From the NCBI GenBank assembly GCA_010093515.1, contig MU001702.1:30330-94329 (forward strand): DNA of 64,000 nt, in the 5' to 3' direction. A program made the translations under genes and the position numbers. The notes under the pieces are model-generated. The model was not told the DNA's origin. It saw only the letters and a list, made by a program, of their open reading frames with translations, and searched no databases. Of the stretch, positions 51,801-63,510 are shown in pieces; position 1 is the stretch's first letter, and every line of letters starts with the position of its first letter. The DNA is from Lineolata rhizophorae (Eukaryota > Ascomycota > Dothideomycetes > Lineolatales > Lineolataceae).

Positions 51801-54711
51801 GAGAAAACTTCCAACAGGACCTCAACAATGTTGGAAGTGAGCAGCTCGTAGCTAGTAATGCTGTCCAACGCGTCTCCGTCAAAGTACTCGGCGAGACGCT
51901 TAAAGTGCTCAACGCCATCACTGGTGTCCGAACGGAGGTAGCATGCTTTGATACCCTCGGCAAGTTCCTTCAAGTCGTTCAAGATTTCTTCCCCCTTCTT
52001 ACGCAAGCCCTTGCCTTGATCGGTCTCGTGGACTTCAACAAACTTCTTCGCGCGCATGGTGATGATATCCTCCACGTTCGGCAACGGACCGCCGGGAGGG
52101 TAGATGTCCTCGGACGACGAAGAATCCGAGTCGTCGTCTCCATGGCCGTCGTGCTCGTCGTGGTCGTCATCGTCCTCGGAAGGATAATCGCCATCTCTAA
52201 CCTCATCGATCGCCGGCTCAGCTACACACTCTCCGACTTCCCTATCCTCATCGCTAGACACAGAATCGGCCGGCTCAACCTCGATTACCGCCTTGGATTG
52301 CTTCGGCTTCTCTTCCAGGCTCTTGCATGGCCGCTGGGCCAACTTAATGATCTCTGCAATAACACCTTCACGATAGAACTGATAGCGGTAAATGGGCTCA
52401 AGACGCTTCAGTAGCAGCTCAGCGGCTTGCAGCGCAAACGTGACAAGAGTCGGATGGTCCTGCTGGGAGAGGATCGACGCAAGGTACGAAGCATACGGCA
52501 CGAGACGTAATGCGTCCTCGAGAATGTCGGTGTCAAGATTCGAGAGCATTTTAAGCTGCGCGGTCAGGACCTTTTGGCGAACGCTAAGATTAACCGTGCT
52601 CGAGTACGCGTCGGTCAGCGTCGGGAGAAGGATAACCGCAAAACGCTTGACCTGATCTTTGCAGGTTTCGAGTAGCTGAATGCGTTGTTCGTTGGAGGAC
52701 CTCCGCGATCCCGTCGATAGGGAAACGTGCTCATCACCGGGGTAGCCGGCGTCATAAAGATCATCCAAGAACATAAGTCCGTCTTCGCTTACGTCTGGCA
52801 AGAGTTCGCAGATCACGTTAAGGGTTTCAAAAATTTGCTCCCGAGGCCGATGGATCAACGCCTGCATGATCACAACGCTATCGATCTTAGTTGCAATGTC
52901 CTCGGAGCCACTCGGCGGTGAAACGCCGGTGAGGATCTGGTAGAGTGTGTCGACAACGTTCATCTGCAGCAGTTCTGCCGAGAGGCGAGGGCTGGCGCGA
53001 GCAGTAATAGCTAGCACGCGAAGGAACTGGGTGTGGATGTTGGGCCCGATGAGATTGGTCGTGCCAGGCAAAAGGAGGCGAAGGACGGCCTTCAGGAGAT
53101 CGCTGCTGACAAGCTCTTCAAGTTTTGACTCCTTGAACCTAAAACTCTCAACAATACGAGAGACACAGAGACAGCCTTGCTCGACTACTTTTTGATCGGA
53201 GCTGTTGAGCACGTTCAAAAGGATTGGCATGACATCCCGAACCACTGGGAATGAGTCATCTGGGATGTTGCGGCAGCAATTGGCAGCCGTCGTAACTGCC
53301 GTGCGTTGTGTACCAGTAGGGAAGAAGTCAAGATAGGTCAGGCAAGCTGTGAGGCCACCCTCGCGGACAATCGAGGCGGGAAACTCTACGGAAATTTTTT
53401 CGAGTGTCTAGAAAATATCAGTCGCACTGTGTCCGAGTAGTGGAAATCAAGCAAGAGTCGAACTTACGGTTAATGCCTGCTCTGCCAGATCAATGTAGTG
53501 GATCTCGAGCAGCTTCTGGCAGAGAACTGGCACAGCTCCAGCGTAGACAATGTTGGCAGTCGATGCCGGCAGAGCTTCAATCAAATTGGCAATACACCTG
53601 CAAGCTGAAAGCATGATTTCCGGATTCTCATCTCCGAAGTCATTGGGCTGCATCAACGTGATCAATTCCTTGACGTACGGGTCAGGCGAGAAATGGCCGG
53701 CAAGGTTGTCTTCGGTAGACACAAGCAAGATCTCGGAGAGCTCGTTCAGCGCAATCAGTTGGATAGATGGATCCGACTTATTCCTCAGGTTCTCCAAGAT
53801 ACCGCGGAGCCTGGACGTGACGCCCGACATCATACCACTAAGGGCACGGAGCGTGTTAGACAGCTCTGAGGAAGCGCCACGGCGAGCGAGAAAGTTATCG
53901 AAAGGGTTGGCGAGGTCGTCATCATCGTAACGAGGCGTATCCCCCTCACTCTCATCTGGAGAATCTGGCCGAGCATTGTCCTTGCCTTCTTCCTGCCCAT
54001 CATTATCATCGGCGTCCCGCATCGTCACGTCTTCGTCGGGCTTGGGAGCGGTTCTCCGGGTGCGGCGGCTAGATGTTAGAGAGGATGGGCCCGCATGAGG
54101 ATCTGAGGGTGTGCGTGTTAGCAACGGAGTCAGAATGCGCTCGGCAGTTGTAGCTCACCTTGGTTCTCCGACCTCCTACGGTTCGACCTACGACGTCCAG
54201 CCGAGGACGTCTGAGCTGACTGTGGCGTGTTTTCCTCTGCGGGATTGGAAGATGGCCTGCGATGCGTCAACATCGCTTCAACGGGGCGGGCACAGTCTGC
54301 GTCACGAGCGTACCCAGCATTAGACATTGCCGCTGGAGCTTTTCCCCTCCGCTTGCGGCCGTTAGGGGCGGGAGTTCCGACGGCGGCCTGGTCGTCGGCG
54401 GGGTGCGAAGAAGCGGTGGCGTTGGTCGGCTGCGGTTGCTGTTGGAGCTGGTCGACCCGAGTGCGCTTGGCGCGGCGGCGTGGCGGGGATGTGTTTTGGG
54501 CGGGCGGGTCTGGGGCGGGCTCAGAGCTCGGCTCGCGGTTCTTTCGCTTGCGCGATGAAGCCGCCGGCCGCGACGGGAGCGAGGTGGGCGGCGGCGGTGG
54601 CGGCGGCGGCGGCGGCTGAGGCTGCGGAGGCTGTTGGCGGTCGTTCGCTGACGAATTGTTCGAGGAGCCTGCTGTGAGCCTCGCGGTAGAGCGAGTCACC
54701 CTGGAAGACAT
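48833..54711 (-). CDS. UFD4/TRIP12-type HECT E3 ubiquitin ligase, four exons, 1892 aa
   Basis: Exons are 54711-54159, 54102-53468, 53407-49264 and 49179-48833, with introns of 56, 60 and 84 bases and consistent phases. The N-terminus is low complexity and basic (SSRKRKNREPSSEPAPD, with a run of 10 prolines). Armadillo-type repeats follow from about residue 230: FDNFLARRGASSELSNTLRA, SDPSIQLIALNELSEILLV, ENPEIMLSACRCIANLIEAL, then DDSFPVVRDVMPILLNVLNS. Acidic linkers (DEDDMEDDGALDAIVDDLDD) separate this from the C-terminal half. The HECT domain ends the protein, with MDSIKADHGYNLDSKSVRNL, PKLPIGGFKSLTPMFTVVCK and [20 protein letters not shown]; the catalytic cysteine is C1859 (codon 48937-48935). 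Yeast Ufd4 and human TRIP12 extend ubiquitin chains in the ubiquitin-fusion and N-degron pathways. The WW and C2 domains of Rsp5/HulA are absent, so this is not the CreD-binding ligase type. Confidence 0.94.
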
Positions 54712-57700
54712 GAGCGTCTGCGGCTCAGGCTACCAGGTAAGAAAGGCAGCGACGCCGCTGCGGGCGGGGTACGCGTAGGTGGAGCAGCGGACAGCGGGAG
54801 GAAGAGGAAGCACGAGAGTGAGGAGGGGAGGAAGAAGAGAGGAGAGCTCGCAGGTGGATCGACGGCTGCGTGGTGGCGTGGGCGGTGGATGGATGGTGTG
54901 GGCGAGGGTTTTGGGAGTGGGCAGGTGAGGTAGTGTGGAGAACGGGGCTGCAGCAAAGGCGGGCTGGGCGGTTTTGTGGGTCGCTGCGCTGGCGAGCCGA
55001 GACAGGCGGGCGCGGACTGAACTTGGCGGGGCGGGCTGGGAGCTGCGGGCAAGAGAAGGGGAAGGCGGGCGCAGTACCTGGGCGCGGCAGGTGAAGTCGC
55101 GCGGTCGAACAAACAGGCAGGCGGTGCGGATGGCGGGCGACGCTCGCCTTCCATGCCAGACGGCTACGACGAGCCGGCCATAGGCGAGCGGGCGCAGGCA
55201 GTCGCCTCCCGCAGCGGGCAGGAGCGGCGGCACGCGCCGGGCAAGGGCGTGGCGGGAGAGCACCGACCAGGCGGCGCCGCAGACCGGCCGCGGAGGGCAG
55301 GCGCGAAGGGCGCGGCTGCTCCGCTCGCTGCCGCTGGCTGGGCTTGCACAAGATGCAGCAGGCCGAGGGCGCGCCGCGGCGGTCAGGCGTGGGCGGGGCG
55401 CAACGCAAAGGCCGGCGGGGGCGAGGCTGGCGGCGACGCAAGAGAGCAACGGAACGCGCGCGACGAGGCTCAAGTTCGGATGGGAAGCGTTGTTGAGGAG
55501 TGAGTCCCAGGGGAGGACAGGACACCGATGGAGTGGCCGCCGGGTCCGCCTCTTGGCTCCGCGCTTAATCAGTAGCTCCCGTCAACCAGCCAGGCCGGAG
55601 CTGCTCCGCGCCGGCACGCTGGGGCTGTTGCTGCTACATGTGGACATCCTACTACGTACTCCGGGACAGCTTCCACCCCCTTGCCCCCAGCACTCCGTTA
55701 ACCATGGCTGCTATCTGGCCCGAAGTATGGTCATGCAATCCCAGGTGCCTAAAGACAGGTGGCTCCCTTGGTGCTAGCCACCCGGCCGAGGCACGTATCT
55801 ATCTCCTCACCTTTATCACGACAGGCCCAGAATATGGATGCTCGCATTACGGACTACCATGCTTCGTATCCACGGCATTCATTTGTTGATGAGACACATG
55901 CCACCCGGCGCTGTTGTCCGGATTACGAGCTCCCAACCCTCCACTTGTATCGCTAGACGCGCGTCTAAAGCTGGACACCCGGCTCGTTTTCCGAGCAAAG
56001 CACGTTTTGAAGGCGACGAATTGCTCAATAATGGATTCCTAGGACAATAGCTGCTGTATGCCCCTTGAGGGTTTGCACGCGCGCGAACCGAGCGGCGGGA
56101 GCGCCCTTCCACGGCCGCCTTGTTCCAGCGTCCCTCGGAATCTCAGGCTTCCCAGCGACTCCGTTCCCGACCGCCTGCAGCCAGAGATTAGTAAAGTTCG
56201 GGGCAAATACCCTGTGGATCCCGTGCCATTCCGCGAGGCGTTTACAAGACTTGCTCTTAAAGGCTGGCAGGTCGGTATTTGTAACGCTATGGCCTTGGTG
56301 GGCTGTTCAAGAGCATGCGAGGGCGCATCGACCGAATTTTCTTTCATACTTCAGGGTGGTACAGACCTTGTGGCAAATTGCCCGCGTCGGGAGAACGCCC
56401 AAACAAGGTCGACTGCGTCGGTGTAGATGAGGACTGTGTCATTGCAGATTTGCAGGCCGACGCTATCGATAAGGCTCTGGAATGGTCACGTGTCGGGGTT
56501 ACAGAGCGTCATGACGAATACTTATTGTGTGAATCTATTTTCGGGGCAATGTTACCCGTTTAGAACCCCTAGGTTCATAAAAACGAACCCAATTTTGTTT
56601 CGGGGTTGGAGGAGCTCTGGCAGGTCTGCTTGTCGCATCCATGTATCGGACGATTCCGGTAAGCCCGTGGCGGGGAATGAATCCCAGTTGGACACTTCGA
56701 AGTCCGGACGGCGCCGGTCAACGAATGCACATTTTGGTTGATGTACTCAAGTATATACATGCATATTACCACAAGCACAGCAGCTCCTAGAAGTACTACG
56801 TATACTTCGTAGGCAATGGAGAGCCGCGTTCCGAAGACGCAAGACGGCCTGCAATGTAAGCCACTGTCAATGGATAGCGGCGCAGTTGTCAACGTGTCCC
56901 GCCCGCGGCAGGGCGGGGTAAGGCGCAGGGTGCTTTGCATGGGGCATGCGCGGGGCCATGACCCGCGTAGAAGCTTCTATCCGGAAAGCTCCGCTCGCAG
57001 AGGCATAAAGTCAGCAAAGCAGTAATGAACGAGGTAGGGCGATAAGTGAAATGAGAGCTCTTCACTTAACTCAGCTACTGTTCGCATTAACTGAGTGTGC
57101 TTTGAATCATGCGCTGGCGATGGCCGTCACTTGTCGCCAGTAGGAAGCGGCTCCCAGCCGAGGGAAGGGGCTAACGGCAGTCCAGAAGGTCCCTGCCTTA
57201 CTTATCCCACCCCGCTAGCTTACCTACCCTACGTAGTAAGGACCCCCAGTATGTACCGCGGCGCCCGCAAAAGATGCCACGATCTGCTGCCGCCGCCGGC
57301 TGCCTAGCCCATTTGCTTCTTCCTCCCGTCCTCCATCCGACTTAAACCCCGCCGTATTACCGCGCTCTTCTCCCTTCGCTTCCTTTCTTTGTGTTCGGTT
57401 CGGTCAAGAAAACCTCTCATTCTTCAAAACGCGGGGCTGATACACTCCGGACTCAGTTTTGCGACTGCCGCAGTTCGAACTCGACAGCCACGCGACAGCC
57501 GGCGCCGGCCAGAACTGACTCTTCGTGCTGTTTTTCTTTTCCCGCCTTGCCTTGCCCGTAACTCCGTCACACCCCACTTCGCACGCCCACCACCGGCAAT
57601 AGGGAAGCCTGAGGGACGGAGGTGAGCCAGCCCGCCGCGCGCCTCAGCGCGCCCAACCACTTTTTAAAAGGGCCGGCAGTACCCCCGGGGATCGCGGCCG

Positions 57701-58083
57701 GCTCCGGTCTAGCCTTGCACCCTTACGGCGCAGCAGCACGTCATTTTTGCCGCCTCACGGCCGTGGGCCCCCCCGAAAGGCTCTTTTTCTCGCCGCGCAT
57801 CGGTAATACAGTCATACTCGAGCCTTTAGTAGGTACCTATTCGTGTACCGGAATAGTGCTGCTGCCGCATCCCCGTAGCCGATCGGAGGAAAGGGACGTA
57901 GAACTAGCCTCGAGCGCAATTGGCCGCGACGTATGTAGCCTGGCGCCCTCGATCGCAACTTTTTATACTCGGTATTTCTAGCACTGGCCTATACAGCTTG
58001 ACTTCCCTACTTCCATACCCGACGCTGACTCCGCGGCGAAGCACGAGCAATAGTGTTGCCTTGATACAATCGACACCGACGCA
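54712..58083. other. Long intergenic region between the HECT ligase and NMNAT genes
   Basis: About 3.4 kb. 54712-55500 is very GC-rich and gives long mirrored frames on both strands, probably the HECT-ligase leader. 55.6-58.0 kb is mixed, with no frame having family features. The NMNAT promoter should lie in the last few hundred bases. Confidence 0.5.
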
Positions 58084-59500
58084 ATGGACGCAACCAGTCC
58101 TCCGCCGCCGCAGCTGCGGTCGCTAGAAAACTACACGCTCCCACGGGACCGGATGAAGAGGCTATTATCGGACTCAAGCAAGGTGGGACTCTCAGCGAGA
58201 CTTGCCGCCCTGCGGCTTTACTCACATAGCGATACCATCACCAACTAACTCTCCGTCTTGCCAACTTCCAGACTCCGCTTGCGTTGGTATCATGTGGTTG
58301 GTCCTGCTTTCCTGTGCAAGGCTAAACTAGATTACGTTCACATGCTCATATGGCATTTGTGCGGGCACACTCCAGGTTCCTTCAGCCCCATCACGTACTT
58401 GCACCTGCGCATGCCTGAAATGGCAGCCGACTGGGCGCGCTTTAATACAGATTTCGAGGTCGTTGGTTGGTCTCTCTGCTCCCCACACACTCTCTCGGGC
58501 CTGCGGAATGGAATGCTAAGTGTTCGATCGTGAAAGGCGCATGGCTGAGCCCGGTCGGCGACGCATACAAGAAGGCTGGCCTAGCAGCCGCACACCACCG
58601 CCTCGAGATGTGCCGCCGTGCGACTGAGGGCACATGGGTCATGGTAGACGATTGGGAGGCTCTGCATGAAGGTGCGCTCATTCAGACAGAGCAGGTGGAG
58701 GGTGTCTATGGGGAATACGGATAGTTACTGACAGGTCGGTGTGAGCACAGAGTACCAGCCGACTGCGAATGTCTTGGATGTGAGTATCGAGCGCCGAGAG
58801 GCATATATACCTTGGAGCATGTGGCTAACATTGTCGATAGCACTTCGCCGAAGAACTGAATAAGGACGGTACGTCTGCGTTTCGAATCGGTGACGCTGCG
58901 AAGCTGAAGTGAATACTAACGGCGAGTCCAGGCGGCATCGAGACGTACACAGGCGAGAGGAAGAAGATCCGCGTGTCGCTCCTCGCGGGCGCGGATTTGA
59001 TTCAAACCATGTCGACACCCGGGCTGTGGAGTCCGGCGGACTTGGACAAAATCCTGGGCACATGTATGGCCCCTCACTCTCCCTATCGTTCTTCAAGGCG
59101 ACTTGTCCAGGCGCAAGCTAGTTAATGGAGTCAATCGTAGCTAACGCTCTGTTGTCCCTTGACAGACGGCGCATTCATCATCGAGCGCGAAGGCACCGAT
59201 GCCGACGAGGCTCTCGCCAACCTCCAGAAGTGGAAGGACAACATCTACTTCATCCACCAGCTCGTCAAGAACGACGTCAGCTCGACGCGTATCCGCCTCT
59301 TCCTAAGGCGCGACATGTCGGTGCGCTGGCTGATCCCGCAGTCCGTCATCGACTACATCGAGGCGAACGGGCTATACAAGCCCGACGAGGGGGAGTCGGG
59401 GGAGAAAGGGGCGACGAGGGCGGCGGTCACAGCGGCGGAGAAAGGGGAGGTTAACAAGGCGGAGTCATCAAAGAGCGCAAAGAAGGGGATCGAGTCATGA
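58084..59500 (+). CDS. NMA1: Nicotinamide mononucleotide adenylyltransferase, eight exons, 290 aa
   Basis: Exons are 58084-58182, 58272-58296, 58376-58465, 58537-58671, 58751-58779, 58841-58868, 58932-59063 and 59166-59500, all phase-consistent with GT/AG ends. The enzyme joins NMN (or NaMN) with ATP to make NAD (or NaAD), the last common step of NAD synthesis. The nucleotidyltransferase signature spans a splice: TPLALVSCG from a 25-base exon joined to SFSPITYLHLRMPEMAADW (GxFxPxT..H motif). Then come FEVVGAWLSPVGDAYKKAGL, WVMVDDWEA, YQPTANVLDHFAEELN, KKIRVSLLAGADLIQTM and GLWSPADLDKILGTYGAFII. The VSSTRIRLFLRR motif is the conserved (S/I)SSTxxR phosphate-binding site, and DYIEANGLYKPDE ends the fold. 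The tail is a Lys/Glu/Ala-rich extension of about 35 residues. The start codon opens a short Pro-rich leader, usual in moulds. Confidence 0.95.
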
Positions 59501-60942
59501 TTTGGATGATCATGAATATGCTGATTTGATTTGCGGCTGGCTGTATGCCAGACTGTGCTTTTTGAACCCTTCATATTCCCCTTCTAGAAAGCCGTGCGCG
59601 GCTTTCTTATCCGTTTGAAGAGGGTTCAGCGGTCGAGTAGGAATAGGCGTGCAGGTGCAGAGGGGGGTTTATTGTGGGGTTCGGCAAGGGTTTTTGGGGG
59701 ATGTTGAGACCAGGACGCGCACATGCACACAGGCCTGTTCGGCCTGGTAGATGTCCACTCTCTCGCCCGGGTGGCCAGGCCTCCTTTTTGAGATGCAAGC
59801 ATTTGGACCTTCATACTTGTCGCCTCCGCGCCTGTACATGAGTTGCTGGAAGACGACATTCTTTTTTCGCCCTGGTGGAGACAGGATTAAGATCCCGGGA
59901 TGGGCTCGGTAGTAGGAAGGGCCCGGTGGTTTGATCAGGAGTAGAGCGATTAGACGGCACGACACAAGGGCTCAGCGCCGCTTAGAGGGAAAGGAGGTGT
60001 TGACATTTGCTCCCTTTGGCTATGTTTTCTTTGCTAAATATCCTGCTTTCGGTTTTGGTTTAGAGTTTGGGATGAGCGAGCGTGTTTTGAACAGATGGCG
60101 GGCAGAGGTTGTTTGTGGCTTCTTGCTAGACACTAATCGCTGGGATGTTCTTGCTAGTCGGTGAATTTGGCCTTTTTAGACACGCAAGTAGTCGATATCC
60201 TCGGGTCTCGAGTCGCAAAAGTCAGTAAAAAAGCAATGACAGTCGTCATCGGAAAGTACGCTGAGTGTTGTAGCCTATTTGTTGACATCAGAAGACGGCG
60301 AGCGAGCGACCACGTCACATTGGTAGAGTTAGCACGTAAACATCCAAGAAGCCAAGCGCCTTGAGAAATTGTGCCCAGAATGGCGAGCAAAAAGCATCGC
60401 GAAGCAGCGCACTTTTCTCCAAGAAGCCCAGGCATGGCACGAGGACCCAAAACACGTCCGCTCGTCACCGCGAGCCCGGTTGCGCGGCTGGGCGCAGCCG
60501 TGGCAGCTTGGCTCCGCAGCCAGTAGCGCCCGGCTCGTCGCCGTTGCTCCCTCAACCCAGCCGAGCTGCCCAAAGCGGGAAAACCATCACTGGGAGGGCT
60601 CCGCGGCTTCGAAGCCCCAACCCACAGAGGAAGGGAAGCTGCGTCACAACATCCTTACTTCTTCTGTTCCCAATATTTGAGCCTGTTTACTTGCCACCGT
60701 TGTAAATACCATAATCCTTTTCGGCTTGCTTTTACTCTCGCCTCTATTCCTTACGCACCTATAGAGAGTTTACTGTAGCCCGCGGGCGCCGCGAAGTTCC
60801 GTCTCTTCAGTCGTCGCCTCTTTGCGCGCGTCGCTCGGGCCGTTATTCTTTCCATTTCCTCGTCTCGAGGGCGCCGCGCACGGAGAAGGCATCAGTACCG
60901 CCGACCAGCCCGACCGGCCAACCAGTCCGCCTCCGCCGCTCG
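59501..60942. other. Intergenic between NMNAT and the glucanase gene
   Basis: About 1.4 kb. No supported gene. 60.7-60.94 kb, CT-rich then GC-rich, is the likely leader of the glucanase gene. Confidence 0.5.
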
Positions 60943-63510
60943 ATGCCGCAGGACTCGCCCCGGCGCGACCCCCACAACAGCCACCAGCGCCGAAGCCCCA
61001 ACAAGCCCCGCGACCGAAACCGCGACAGAGACAGAGACAGAGACCGCGACCGAGACCGCGACCGCGACCCGGACCGCCAGCGCCAGCGCGAGCGCCGCCG
61101 CCGCCGCGGCCACCGCGCGACCGACAGCGCGGGCGAGCTCCTCGCGCCGCCGCCGCCGCCCGCCGCGCCAGGCGACCGCCGGGATTCCGCGCCGGGCACG
61201 CCCAAGCGGGGCAGTCCGCGGCGGGGCGGCGGTGGCGGTGGCGGGGAGCGTGCGGCGCGGCGGGCGAGGCAGCAGCAGCAGCATGAGCGAGGCCGGGGGC
61301 GGGAGTCCGGGACGGAAGGGAGCGGGAGCGGGAGTGGGAGCGGGGCGGGCCCGCTGTCGGCGGGGAGTCTGGCGCAGTTGGACGCGCTGAATGCGAGGAG
61401 GGGGTTGAGGGAGTTTGATGGGACGGGGATTCGGGAGCAGAGGAGGTGGGAGGAGAGGCAGAAGGTGAGGGAGAAGAAGGGGGAAGGGGGGGAGGAGGGA
61501 GAGGATGGGGGGCTGGGTGTCGAGGGGCGGAGGGAGAGAGAGAGGGAGAGGAAGGAGTTTGAGGAGAGGAAGAGGATTTTGTTGGCAGAGCATGCGGGTG
61601 GCGCGGAGGCGAGGAAGGGGAGGGGGTATACGGAGTTGGAGAGGGAGGAGAGGAGGAAGCGGAGGAAGAGTCATGGCGAGAGAGAGAGGGACAGGAGAGA
61701 GAAGAAGAAGAGGGTTATTAGCGGGACATTGCTGGAGAAGGGGGACAGTGACGATATCTTGGAGTACAAGTTGGGGAGGAGAGGTGGCGCCGAGTACTCG
61801 GACGAGGAATGGGAGCGGCGGCGCAAAAAGAAGCGAATATGTGAGGCTCAACTGAATGAGCGACCATGAAGGTTCCGATACTGATCCGGTTCTATAGGCA
61901 TCATCCTCGCAGTCATCGTTGCTATTCTTGCAGTCGTTATTCCTGTAGCTGTCGTCCTATCGAACAGGAACGATACCGGTTCTGACCAGACTTCCTCATC
62001 GTCGGATGATGCACCTGCGCCCTCCAATTCCAATCTCGATTCCATATCTCAGTCCGACATTCCGGATTCGGCCAAGGGAGGGTACCTAGACCCGTTCACT
62101 TGGTACGACACCACTGACTTCAACGTCACGTACACCGACGCAACGGTAGGTGGCTTATACATCATGGGGTTAAACTCTACATGGGACGACGATGAGCGAG
62201 CAAACGAGCACGTCCCGCCGCTCAACGAACCATTCGACTACGGCGACATGCCAGTCCGCGGGATCAACCTCGGAGGATGGCTCAACCTCGAGCCTTTCAT
62301 CACGCCCTCTTTTTTTTCGAGTTTCAGTACTCGTGACGGTGTCATCGACGAATGGACATACTGCACAAAAATGGGCCAGAGCAAATGCGCCGAGAACCTC
62401 GAGAAACACTATTCGTCATTCGTCAGTCGGCAGACGATAGTAGACATCCGCAACGCCGGTTTTGACCACGTGCGCATACCATTCGGATATTGGGCCATTA
62501 CGACCTACGACGGCGACCCATACGTTCCGAAAATCGCATGGCGCTACATGCTTCGTACGATCGAATGGTGCCGGCAAAATGGCCTGCGGGTGAAGCTCGA
62601 CCTCCATGGTGCGCCGGGTAGCCAGAACGGGTGGAACCACAGCGGCCGCCAGGGCCCAATCGGGTGGTTGAATGGGACGGATGGTGATCTGAACGCGCAG
62701 CGTACCCTAGACATTCACAACCAGCTCGCGACATTTTTTGCGCAGCCGCGGTACAAGAACGTGGTGACCATGTACGGCATCGTGAACGAACCGCGGATGG
62801 TGGACCTAGATACGGACGACGTCATCACGTGGACCGAAAAGGCCATCGACGTGATCCGCGGCAACAACGTGACGGCCGTGCTCGTCTTTGGCGATGGCTT
62901 CATGGGCCTTGACAACTGGCAGGGCAAGCTGCAGGGCCACGACAACCTTGTGCTTGACGTGCACCAGTACGTCATCTTCAACACGGACCAGCTGTCGCTG
63001 CCGCACGCCGAGAAGCTCAACTTCGCGTGCAAGGGCTGGACGCGCCAGTTCGAGCGCAGCCAGGACCGCGAGACGGGCTTCGGGCCCAGCATGTGCGGCG
63101 AGTGGTCCCAGGCCGACACGGACTGCACCAAGTACCTGAACAACGTCGGCATCGGCAGCCGCTGGGAAGGCACGCTCAACACGGGCAACGAGACGACGCA
63201 GGTGCTGACACCGCAGTGCCCGACCGACAACGACCCAACCTGCAGCTGCGACAAGGCCAACGAGGATCCGTCCAACTACAACGACGCGTACAAGAAGTGG
63301 CTGCTTTACTTCGCCGAGGCGCAGATGGACAGCTTCGAGGTCGGCTGGGGATGGTTCTACTGGACGTGGGACACGGAGTCGGCCGTGCAGTGGAGCTACA
63401 AGCGCGGCATGGAGGCTGGGATTCTGCCGGAAAAGGTGTGGGATCGTACGTTCCAGTGTTCTGACGACATACCCGACTTTTCTAGTATGGGGCTTCCAGA
63501 GTACTATTGA
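60943..63510 (+). CDS. exgD: ExgD-type membrane-anchored glucan 1,3-beta-glucosidase (GH5), two exons, 836 aa
   Basis: Exons are 60943-61840 and 61898-63510, joined at KKKRIC|IILAV. This is a type II membrane protein: a cytoplasmic tail of about 300 residues, one membrane segment at about 301-320 (IILAVIVAILAVVIPVAVVL), then an extracellular GH5 (subfamily 9-like) catalytic domain. The tail is highly charged, with Arg-Asp repeats (residues 23-43), a GSGSGSGSGAG stretch and many Arg/Glu/Lys blocks. The catalytic domain shows GINLGGWLNLEPFITPSFF, DHVRIPFGYWAI, LKVKLDLHGAPGSQNGW-like LRVKLDLHGAPGSQNG, the acid/base glutamate E597 in YGIVNEPRM and the nucleophile E701 in MCGEWSQAD. It ends VGWGWFYWTWDTES and LPEYY. 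Exo-1,3-beta-glucanases of this class act in cell-wall glucan turnover. The N-terminal tail composition is normal for the family but makes the exact start less sure. Confidence 0.93.

Noticed and set aside
54725-55525. Minus-strand frames of 266 and 247 codons upstream of the HECT ligase
   Set aside because: Two overlapping frames on the same strand with Pro/Arg/Ser-rich composition point to GC-driven open sequence in a leader, not a gene.
60892-61851. 319-codon minus-strand frame over exgD exon 1
   Set aside because: Leu/Pro/Arg-rich shadow of the repetitive charged tail.
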